Shown here: positions 57,223 through 64,000 of the stretch, in pieces
Position numbering within the stretch: the stretch's first letter is position 1
Layout of the letters: every line of letters begins with the position of its first letter
Source: an uncultured Clostridia bacterium
GTDB lineage: Bacteria; Bacillota; Clostridia; TANB77; CAG-508
Assembly (NCBI GenBank): GCA_948891265.1
Contig: CAQUBD010000004.1
Span: 1-64,000, forward strand
Reading direction: 5' to 3'
Length of the DNA: 64,000 bases
Made by a program: the position numbers and the translations under genes
Notes under the pieces: generated by a model
What the model was told of the DNA's origin: nothing
Database searches by the model: none
What the model saw: the letters and a program-made list of their open reading frames with translations, nothing else

Positions 57223-57903
57223 CTATTTTTTCTTATCATCTTTTTTTTGACAAAAAATTTGTCCCTTTCCATCAAATGTAACTACTAATGCTTGTTCTGG
57301 CTTCATTTTAAATTTTTCTACTTGTTTCTTTAACCATTCTTCATCTTTTCCTATTGCTTTTAAATTATTACTCATTATTTTTCCATCAATAACTAAATCA
57401 TATGGAATCCCCTCATATTCTGGAGTAATATTAAAATCTTCTGGAATAGTAGTTCTTTTTTCTGGCTTTTGAATTACCGTAATTTGTCCACTTGTTTCTA
57501 ATATTGCATACTCTACATCACCTAAATTAAAAATATTATTTCCTCTAAGTCTTTCTTCTAATTCGTTTATGGTAAATCTTTCTTTTTGTAATGCTTTTTC
57601 ATTAATTTTTCCTCTATATACCAAAATTGTGGGCTTGCCACAAATTATTGCTCTTCCATTTATACTCTTCATATTAATTACTGATATTAATAAGTGCATT
57701 ACTAATAAACCTAAAATTGGTATAATTCCATTTGTTATAGGAACACCTGTATCTGTCATTGGTATTGATGCTAAATCTGCTATCATTATTGAAATTGCAA
57801 GTTCAAATGGCTGCAATTGTCCTATCTCTCTTTTTCCCATTAATCTCATAACAACTAATACTAATATGTATAATAATATAGCTCTAAAAAAAATTAATAA
57901 CAT
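57223..57903 (-). CDS. DUF421 (YetF-like) membrane protein
   Basis: A 226-residue protein with three transmembrane helices in residues 1-85 (RLMGKREIGQLQPFELAISI lies between the first two) and a cytoplasmic YetF domain with KPTILVYRGKINEKALQKER and SGQITVIQKPEKRTT. This family occurs widely in Bacillota, often linked to sporulation. It is followed by the DUF4363 gene in one transcription unit. Confidence 0.88.
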   Translation of the reverse strand: MLLIFFRAILLYILVLVVMRLMGKREIGQLQPFELAISIMIADLASIPMTDTGVPITNGIIPILGLLVMHLLISVINMKSINGRAIICGKPTILVYRGKINEKALQKERFTINELEERLRGNNIFNLGDVEYAILETSGQITVIQKPEKRTTIPEDFNITPEYEGIPYDLVIDGKIMSNNLKAIGKDEEWLKKQVEKFKMKPEQALVVTFDGKGQIFCQKKDDKKK

Positions 57904-58088
57904 ATTTATTCTCCTCTTCGTTATAATTTAATTTCTAAACATTATATAAAACTTTTTTATTTATTTTTTACAAAAATTAACTTTTTTATACTTATATTTT
58001 TGAATATTATTTTTAAATTAGTTAATAATAATTTTAGAGCCTTAAAAAATTTACATTAAATTTTTAAAAACTAAGGAGGTTTTCTAAT

Positions 58089-58460
58089 ATGTCAAATTCA
58101 CAAACAAGAAGTGAAAATGGTACTTCTACAGTATGGCAAATAATTGGAAGATTAGTTGCTGCAGCTGTTGTTTTAGCAATTACAGCATTTTTTACACCTG
58201 GATTTACAATAAATAATATATGGACTTTGGCTATAGCCGCTGTTGTATTAACAGTTATAGATTATTTAGTTACTAAGTTTACTGGTTTACATGCAAGCCC
58301 ATTTGGTAAAGGCTTTGTAGGTTTTGCATTAGCCGCAATCACTTTATATGTTACTCAATTCTTTGTAGCTGGTTATTCTATTTCTTGGATAGCTGCTATA
58401 ATAGGTGCTTTAATCTATGGTGTTGTTGATTACTTTATACCAGGAAATCAACAAATGTAG
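58089..58460 (+). CDS. YvlD-like four-helix membrane protein
   Basis: A 123-residue protein of the phage-holin-IV/YvlD superfamily with four transmembrane helices (residues ~16-36, 42-62, 72-94, 98-118). WTLAIAAVVLTVIDYLVTKF and SWIAAIIGALIYGVVDYFIP carry the conserved Asp-Tyr. It is a chromosomal membrane protein of unknown role and not a phage gene despite the family name. AAGGAGGTTTTCTAAT precedes the start. Confidence 0.82.
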   Translation: MSNSQTRSENGTSTVWQIIGRLVAAAVVLAITAFFTPGFTINNIWTLAIAAVVLTVIDYLVTKFTGLHASPFGKGFVGFALAAITLYVTQFFVAGYSISWIAAIIGALIYGVVDYFIPGNQQM

Positions 58461-58575
58461 AAAAAGTGTGCCAAAGGGGGCGTCCCTTTTTGGCACACTT
58501 TGTTACAATTATAATAATTTTATAAACTATTAAACAAAAAATGTGCCAAAAAGGGACGCCCCCTTTGGCACACTT
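58456..58575. repeat. Pair of inverted GGGACGCC hairpins
   Basis: AAGTGTGCCAAAGGGGGCGT and its continuation to 58501 form a hairpin; the same ~39-base unit returns in inverted orientation at 58537-58575. Each copy ends one of two converging genes and can act as its terminator. The G+C-rich core is unlike the surrounding sequence. Confidence 0.75.
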
Positions 58576-58578
58576 TTT

Positions 58579-59826
58579 CTATTTTTGTCTTTCCCAATAT
58601 TTTTCATACAATTCTTTAGCTGTTTTAGGACTATCTACACCTTCTTTATTTTTAACTGGTGCAAAGTCGTCCTCTCTTTTTCCTCTAAGTATTGCAATAT
58701 CGTCAAATATTTCAAAACTATCAAATATGAATGCTTCAAATTTGTAAGAGTTTGGTTCTTCTGGTATTATTTCTTTTCCATTTTCGTCTATATATGAATT
58801 CTTTTTAAATGCACTATGATATATTAATGGTTCTTTGCTTATTTTTTCTATTGCATCTATTGTAAATAAATTACACATTATATGAGATTCTCCATATTTA
58901 AGTTCTCCATTATTATCTACTTCTTCTGCCATTTGCTCTGGTAATTCAGTGTATTCGATGACTTTTGGATGTCCATTCATTTTACAAAATACTCCTACTC
59001 TTTCATGTGCATTTGCCTTTAATACTGATTTTGATGCTATTTGTACATTTTTTTCTATTGCCATTCCTAATAAAGTAGTATCTACCATTTTTAAAATTGC
59101 ATTGTCTACTGAGCCTATAAATATCCACTTAATTCCTTTTTCTTTCATGTCTGCAAGCATTCCTGTTTTTCTTAATGATAAGAATAGTCCTCCATTTCCG
59201 TCTGATGCTTCTTTTATTTTTAAGTCTTTTCCTATAAGCATTTTTCCTTCGGTATCTATTAGTGGTAATTCTCCTTGTTTGAATAACATTACATTATTTT
59301 TATCATATCCAAAATAATTATGTTTTTCTAAAAATTCTTGTGTTTCATCATTATTTTCTTTGCTTGTCATTATGTACCATGGAATGGTTGTGTCATATTT
59401 TTTGTTTGCTTCTTTTAAATTTTCTGCTAATATTTCAAACAAGTATTTTCCTTTTCCATAAACATCTAGTTTAAATGTTCCTTTTGGTCCTGTGTGTCCA
59501 AGTCTTGTTCCTTGACCACCAGCCATTGTAACAACGGCATATTGGTTGCTTACAATTATTTTTTGTCCTAGCTCTTCAAATTTTTCTTTTTCATTTTTAG
59601 TAAGCTTTTCTTTATCTAAATATTTTATAGCTTCTATTTTATTTTCTTTTATTTCTATTTCTTTTTTAGTATTTTCATATAATTCCATCATTTGATGAAA
59701 ATCTATTTTATTTATCTGGTCTACTAATTTTTCTTTTTTTTCTCCTTCTAATTTTTCTAGTAATTGTACTATATGTTCTTGTTCATATGTTTTTAGTAAT
59801 TGAATAACTTCTTCATTTTTGTCCAT
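58579..59826 (-). CDS. UTP--sugar-1-phosphate uridylyltransferase, UDPGP type
   Basis: A 415-residue enzyme resembling eukaryotic-type UDP-N-acetylglucosamine/UDP-glucose pyrophosphorylases. The nucleotide-binding motif VVTMAGGQGTRLGHTGPKGT is near residue 103; IPWYIMTSKENNDET, WIFIGSVDNAILKMVDTTLL and FCKMNGHPKVIEYTELPE follow. It makes a UDP-sugar precursor for the wall or surface glycans. Whether GlcNAc-1-P or another sugar is used cannot be decided by eye. Confidence 0.88.
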   Translation of the reverse strand: MDKNEEVIQLLKTYEQEHIVQLLEKLEGEKKEKLVDQINKIDFHQMMELYENTKKEIEIKENKIEAIKYLDKEKLTKNEKEKFEELGQKIIVSNQYAVVTMAGGQGTRLGHTGPKGTFKLDVYGKGKYLFEILAENLKEANKKYDTTIPWYIMTSKENNDETQEFLEKHNYFGYDKNNVMLFKQGELPLIDTEGKMLIGKDLKIKEASDGNGGLFLSLRKTGMLADMKEKGIKWIFIGSVDNAILKMVDTTLLGMAIEKNVQIASKSVLKANAHERVGVFCKMNGHPKVIEYTELPEQMAEEVDNNGELKYGESHIMCNLFTIDAIEKISKEPLIYHSAFKKNSYIDENGKEIIPEEPNSYKFEAFIFDSFEIFDDIAILRGKREDDFAPVKNKEGVDSPKTAKELYEKYWERQK

Positions 59827-60115
59827 CAGTTACATCCCTTTCCTATTATTTATCTTGTAAATAATAACACTTCTATATTTAATATTATATTTTATTCTAA
59901 TTATATATTTTTGTTATTTTCCATATTACTTTATAACATGCTTTTTATTTTTGTATTTTACATTTTAACACATTTTTATAAATTTAGCAATTTTTTTTTA
60001 AAACTTGTCATATACTTTGAAAAGAAGCAATATAAATTAATTAAAGTTATGTGGTACAAACATTTTAAATTTTTAGATTAAAATGAAATTGTAAATTTCA
60101 AAGGGAGGTATATAG

Positions 60116-61594
60116 ATGGAAAATTCAAATTTATATCAGGACATTGCAAAGAGAACTGATGGCGATATTTATGTAGGTGTTGTAGGTCCTGTACGTACTG
60201 GTAAATCGACTTTTATTAAAAATTTTATGGATTTACTTGTTATTCCAAATATTGATAATGAATACAAAAAAGAAAGGGCAAAAGATGAGCTACCTCAGAG
60301 TGCTGGTGGTAGAACTATTATGACAACAGAACCAAAATTCATCCCAAATGAAGCTATAGAAATCACTTTAGATAATAATCTAAAATTCAAAACTAGACTA
60401 GTAGATTGTGTTGGTTATTTAGTTTCGAATAGCATTGGTTATCTTGAAGATGACATGCCAAGAATGGTAAAAACACCTTGGTCAGATGAAGAAATCCCAT
60501 TTGAAACTGCTGCTGAAATTGGTACAAAAAAAGTTATAGAAGAACATTCTACAATTGGAATTTTAGTTACTTCTGATGGAAGTATCACAGATATCCCAAG
60601 AGAAGATTATATACAAGCAGAAGAAAGAGTAGTTTCTGAATTAAAAGCATTAGATAAACCTTTTGTAATCTTACTAAATTCTGACAATCCTTATTCAGAA
60701 TATACTCAAGAACTTGCCCAAAAGTTAACAGATAAATATAATAACACTGTTATCCCTATAAATTGTGCAAATCTTACTATAAATGATATAAATGATATCT
60801 TTTCAAAAATTTTATATGAATTTCCTGCTCAAAGAATTTCAATTAAATTTCCTCGTTGGATTGATGGATTAGATTTTAATCATCCTATAAAAAGTCAACT
60901 ATTTAATGAAATTAAAGATGCATTTACAGATATTCATGTTTTAAAAGATATTTCAAATTGTACTCAAAAAATAAGCCAAACTGAAATCATCTCAAGAACT
61001 ACTATTACCAATATCGAACTCGGCTCTGGAAATGTTAAAGTACAAATTGATGTAAAAGAAGAATTGTTTTATAAAGTGTTATCTGAAATTACTGGTGTAT
61101 GTGTTGAGAATGAAGGAGATCTATTTGGTATTATTTCTGAGCTTTCTATTGCTAAAAAGAAATATGATAAAATTGCATATGCCTTAGAAGAAGTAAATGC
61201 CAAAGGCTATGGAATTGTTACTCCTTCAATTGATGAACTAGAATTAGATGAACCAGAAATGGTTAAACAAGGTTCTAGATTTGGTGTAAAACTAAAAGCA
61301 ACTGCACCTAGTATACATATGATAAAAACAAATGTAACTACTGAGGTCTCTCCAATTGTTGGTTCAGAAAAACAATCTGAGGAGTTAGTAAATTATCTAC
61401 TTTCTGGATTTGAAAATGACCCTAAACAAATTTGGTCATCTAACATATTTGGAAAAAGCTTACATGAACTTGTAAATGAAGGCTTACAAACTAAGTTATC
61501 TAAAATGCCGGAAGAAGCTCAACTTAAACTTCAGGAGACACTTGAACGTATTGTTAACGAAGGTTCTGGTGGATTAATTTGCATTATATTATAA
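60116..61594 (+). CDS. spoIVA: Stage IV sporulation protein A
   Basis: A 492-residue ATPase that forms the basement layer of the spore coat. DIAKRTDGDIYVGVVGPVRT followed by G-K-S-T is the Walker A region, PQSAGGRTIMTTEPKFIPNE the sensor region, and the C-terminal KLQETLERIVNEGSGGLICI anchors the protein to the forespore surface via SpoVM. AAAGGGAGGTATATAG precedes the start. The length equals that of the Bacillus protein. Confidence 0.97.
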   Translation: MENSNLYQDIAKRTDGDIYVGVVGPVRTGKSTFIKNFMDLLVIPNIDNEYKKERAKDELPQSAGGRTIMTTEPKFIPNEAIEITLDNNLKFKTRLVDCVGYLVSNSIGYLEDDMPRMVKTPWSDEEIPFETAAEIGTKKVIEEHSTIGILVTSDGSITDIPREDYIQAEERVVSELKALDKPFVILLNSDNPYSEYTQELAQKLTDKYNNTVIPINCANLTINDINDIFSKILYEFPAQRISIKFPRWIDGLDFNHPIKSQLFNEIKDAFTDIHVLKDISNCTQKISQTEIISRTTITNIELGSGNVKVQIDVKEELFYKVLSEITGVCVENEGDLFGIISELSIAKKKYDKIAYALEEVNAKGYGIVTPSIDELELDEPEMVKQGSRFGVKLKATAPSIHMIKTNVTTEVSPIVGSEKQSEELVNYLLSGFENDPKQIWSSNIFGKSLHELVNEGLQTKLSKMPEEAQLKLQETLERIVNEGSGGLICIIL

Positions 61595-61618
61595 AAAGTT
61601 CAGAATACTTTAATAATA

Positions 61619-61662
61619 TAAAAGTATAGAAATTTTATATTGATTTCTATACTTTTTCTTTT
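61619..61662 (+). terminator. Terminator of spoIVA
   Basis: AAAGTATAGAAAT and ATTTCTATACTTT pair around a short loop and are followed by a T run. Confidence 0.8.
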
Positions 61663-61690
61663 TCTCTATTCTTTTATCTACAAATTAAAT

Positions 61691-62035
61691 CTATACTATC
61701 TTATCCCCAAATTTCTCACCTGCTAATATATGGAAATGTAAATGCATCACTTCTTGACCTGCATCTTTTCCACAATTTACAATTACTCTATACCCACTTT
61801 CTTTAAAGCCTTTTTCTTCAGCAATTTTGTTTATAACTCCATAAATTTTACCAACAATAACTTCATCTTCTTTTTCCATGTGAGCCAACGATGTTATATG
61901 TTTTTTAGGTATTACTAATATATGAATTGGTGCTGCTGGGTTTATATCATTAAATGCTAATATCTCATCATCTTCATATACCTTACTTGAAGGTATTTCA
62001 CCTTTTATTATTTTACAAAATAAACAATCTTCCAT
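61691..62035 (-). CDS. HIT-family nucleotide hydrolase
   Basis: A 114-residue protein of the Hint/HIT family, which hydrolyses phosphoramidate and other nucleotide bonds. CLFCKIIKGEIPSSKVYEDD, HILVIPKKHITSLAHME and the triad EVMHLHFHILAGEKFG are all present. The start at 62035 gives the usual length; an upstream in-frame ATG lies in the inverted repeat and is not plausible. Confidence 0.95.
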   Translation of the reverse strand: MEDCLFCKIIKGEIPSSKVYEDDEILAFNDINPAAPIHILVIPKKHITSLAHMEKEDEVIVGKIYGVINKIAEEKGFKESGYRVIVNCGKDAGQEVMHLHFHILAGEKFGDKIV

Positions 62036-62056
62036 TTTCCTATATTCCTTTCTTTG

Positions 62057-62142
62057 ATTTGGGGACGGAGGAAAAATCATCATTATTTTTTTCTAATTTT
62101 ATCTTCTTTTTTGAAATGATGATTTTTCCTCCGTCCCCAAAT
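62057..62142. repeat. 28-bp perfect inverted repeat with GGGGACGGAGG core
   Basis: Arms 62057-62084 and 62115-62142 are exact reverse complements around a 30-base AT-rich loop. The outer part is ATTTGGGGACGGAGGAAAAA. It lies upstream of the HIT gene, between divergent genes, so termination is not its obvious role. Confidence 0.8.
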
Positions 62143-62185
62143 CATTATATTATAGTTTAAATTAAAAATCAATAAAATTTCATAA

Positions 62186-62214
62186 TTGACTTTTATGTAA
62201 AATAATTATATAAT
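62186..62214 (+). promoter_or_regulatory. Promoter of the gene at 62273
   Basis: TTGACT (62186-62191) and TATAAT (62209-62214) have a 17-base spacer; the start point would be about 50 bases before the ATG. Confidence 0.75.
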
Positions 62215-62272
62215 CATTTTGATACTATGTTAACTTTAGATTCTCTAAATCAAATGATAGGAGGAAAAAATT

Positions 62273-62701
62273 ATGTTATTTTCAAGTAATCAGCGGTTTG
62301 AAGTATCTGGTAATTTGAGATCTTCAGATGAGTTATCATCTGCACTCGAATTTGCATTAAAATTTTCTGGTAATTACGAAAATATGACAAAACGAGAAAT
62401 TGATAGAGGTGCTAAATTACTCTATCAAATTACAGAAGATGACAAATATTGTATTGGTTGGGCTTTTGGAGAGGTTCCTTCTGGTTGGTCAGAATATCCT
62501 TTCAGATTCGATATCGAGATCGTTAGTAGAATTATTAAACAATATCTTGAAGACTTTCCAGTAGAAGAACACATAGGTGATGGCTCATATCGTAAAGGTT
62601 TTATTATGAAATGTTTAAGTTATAGCGATTATGATACCATAAAAGAATCTTTTCATTGCATTGTCTATTTCGAACCCTATACTTGTTATTATGCAAAATA
62701 A
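62273..62701 (+). CDS. Hypothetical protein with an in-frame CGG at codon 8
   Basis: A 142-residue soluble protein of unknown family. The Trp/aromatic-rich part WAFGEVPSGWSEYPFRFD lies in the middle. TAGGAGGAAAAAATT precedes the ATG, so the start is firm. Codon 8 (62294-62296) is CGG and the frame continues without a shift; a +1 shift there would end the protein after eight more codons. This is the second apparent exception to the shift pattern. It has its own promoter and shares a terminator with alaS. Confidence 0.65.
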   Translation: MLFSSNQRFEVSGNLRSSDELSSALEFALKFSGNYENMTKREIDRGAKLLYQITEDDKYCIGWAFGEVPSGWSEYPFRFDIEIVSRIIKQYLEDFPVEEHIGDGSYRKGFIMKCLSYSDYDTIKESFHCIVYFEPYTCYYAK

Positions 62702-62733
62702 TTAATAATTAAAATCAAAGATCACTTAAAATG

Positions 62734-62778
62734 TACCCAATGGAATAACACTATAAAGTGTTTCCCATTGGGTATATT
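62734..62778. terminator. Bidirectional terminator
   Basis: TACCCAATGG and CCATTGGGTA arms with inner ACACT/AGTGT pairing form a strong hairpin between two converging genes, with A and T runs on both sides. Confidence 0.85.
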
Positions 62779-64000
62779 TTACTCTAATACAGCCTTTATT
62801 CTTCTAATTCCAGCTGAGCTAGCTTCTTCTTTCTTTATTTTAAATGTTCCTAATTCAGATGTATTTTTTACATGAGGCCCTCCACATAATTCTTTTGAAA
62901 TAGTTCCTATTGAATATACTGTTACAACATCTGGATATTTTTCTATAAACATACATTCTGCTCCAGATTTAACAGCCTCTTCTTTGCTCATTTCTTCTAT
63001 TGTTACATCTAGTCCTTCTTGTATCCATTTATTTACTAAATCTTCAGTTTGTTTTTTCTCTTCATCTGTCATTTTATGATCACAGTTAAAGTCAAATCTC
63101 ATCCTTTCTGCTGTTATATTTGATCCTCTTTGATGTGTATCTGGTCCTAATACTATTTTTAGTGCTGCATTTAATAAATGTGTTGCTGTATGATATGCTG
63201 TTGTAACTTCATTTTGTTCTGCAAGTCCACCTTTAAATTTTTGTTCTGATCCTTGTCTTGATTTTTCTTGATGTGCTTTAAATAATTCATTAAATTTTTC
63301 CATATCTACTGTCATTCCATTTTCTTGTGCTAATTCTTTTGTTACTTCTGGTGGAAATCCGTATGTGTCATATAATTTAAATACAACTGGTCCTTCTATC
63401 ATAGTTTTATTTTGTTCTTTTGCTTTGTTCATCTCTTTTTGAAATTCTTTTTCTCCATGTGATAATGTTTTTATAAATTTGTTCTTTTCTTCTATTATTA
63501 CTGATTTTATTAATTCGCAGTTATTTTCTAATTCTGGATACATTTCACTTAAGTTTTCCACATTTATATCTATTAAAGTGGATACTTCATCTAAATTTAT
63601 TTGTAATTTATTCATATGTCTTACCATTCTACGAATCAGTCTTCTTAAAACATATCCCCTATCCACATTGCTTGGTCTTCCACCATCACATATTATCATC
63701 ATACTTGAACGTAAATGTTCTGCTATTATTCTTCTACTTTCTATTATATCCACTTTTTGTAGTTCTACTAACTTATCCATTACAGGTTTAAATAGTTCTG
63801 TATCAAATGGTGTTTCTTTCCCTTGTAATAACATTGTCATTCTTTCTAATCCTAAGCCTGTATCAACATTTTTTTGTGATAATTTCGTGTAATTTCCATC
63901 TTTGTCTTTGAAATATTCCATAAATACATTATTCCATATTTCAACATATTTACCACAATCACAGCTAGGTTGACAATCAGGTCCACATGCTGGTTTTCCT
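62779..64000 (-). CDS. alaS: Alanine--tRNA ligase, partial, short C-terminus
   Basis: The 5' end lies beyond the window. Visible are GKPACGPDCQPSCDCGKY, EIWNNVFMEYFKDKDGNYTK and KNVDTGLGLERMTMLLQGKE of the catalytic part, and the editing domain with HTATHLLNAALKIVLG and ISKELCGGPHVKNTSELGTF. The protein ends at AGIRRIKAVLE, where standard AlaRS has about 200 more residues (coiled coil and C-Ala domain). A terminator follows, so the short end is genuine here. No CGG or frameshift was seen near the end. Confidence 0.93.
   Translation of the reverse strand, partial: GKPACGPDCQPSCDCGKYVEIWNNVFMEYFKDKDGNYTKLSQKNVDTGLGLERMTMLLQGKETPFDTELFKPVMDKLVELQKVDIIESRRIIAEHLRSSMMIICDGGRPSNVDRGYVLRRLIRRMVRHMNKLQINLDEVSTLIDINVENLSEMYPELENNCELIKSVIIEEKNKFIKTLSHGEKEFQKEMNKAKEQNKTMIEGPVVFKLYDTYGFPPEVTKELAQENGMTVDMEKFNELFKAHQEKSRQGSEQKFKGGLAEQNEVTTAYHTATHLLNAALKIVLGPDTHQRGSNITAERMRFDFNCDHKMTDEEKKQTEDLVNKWIQEGLDVTIEEMSKEEAVKSGAECMFIEKYPDVVTVYSIGTISKELCGGPHVKNTSELGTFKIKKEEASSAGIRRIKAVLE

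Noticed and set aside
58089..58460. A phage holin at 58089
   Set aside because: The family name is misleading; there are no phage genes nearby and it is a YvlD-like chromosomal membrane protein.
62041..62083. HIT protein start at 62083
   Set aside because: That start lies in the inverted repeat and would add non-homologous residues; MEDCLFCKII is the usual N-terminus.

Overview
The window is very AT-rich and encodes an endospore-forming Clostridia-type member of the Bacillota. It carries SpoIIGA, SigE, SigG and SpoIVA, a Gram-positive ftsQ-ftsA-ftsZ cluster with the small basic protein and DUF881 genes, the nusG-secE-rpmG / rplK-rplA-rplJ-rplL block, ribonuclease J, and strong GGAGG ribosome binding sites. 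The species cannot be named from sequence alone.

Layout. 70-2031: ribonuclease J. 2409-16434: a tail-only phage cluster (endolysin, holin, tail tip, hub, tape measure, chaperone with a probable -1 frameshift, tail tube, late regulator) with a divergent repressor and six operator-like palindromes, but no head, terminase or integrase genes; a tailocin-like particle is the best reading. 16473-21001: tRNA-Met, mtnN, and the ribosomal protein and NusG/SecE block with an L10 leader. 21250-29913: accessory region with an ABC exporter and its AraC/GyrI-type regulator, transposon remnants, a DUF3137 pseudogene, tRNA-Gly, and an island between two ylmC/ymxH copies. 29914-39669: sigG, sigE, spoIIGA, ftsZ, ftsA, sbp, two DUF881 genes, divIB. 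39706-46650: a complete type II-A CRISPR-Cas locus (13 repeats, csn2, cas2, cas1, cas9, tracrRNA), placed between divIB and murA. 46863-53430: murA, cut in two by a 5.3 kb serine-recombinase element. 53501-64000: cmk, a Lon-family protease, DUF4363/DUF421, YvlD-like protein, a UDP-sugar pyrophosphorylase, spoIVA, a HIT protein, an unknown gene and a short alaS.

The most striking observation is systematic. Seven genes (tail hub, a small tail protein, the AraC regulator, a ylmC/ymxH copy, sigE, a DUF881 gene and cas9) are each out of frame by one base at an in-frame CGG codon. In all seven, skipping the C of CGG, so that GGA or GGT is read as glycine, restores the family sequence. Two of them have in-window paralogues without the extra C. 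In-frame CGG is otherwise almost absent from the window (two other cases, both within the first nine codons of a gene), while more than twenty out-of-frame CGG trinucleotides in genes carry no indel. This points to genome-wide +1 recoding at a hungry, unassigned or quadruplet-read CGG codon. With the shift, cas9 gains its RuvC-I motif and sigE gains its region 4 helix-turn-helix.
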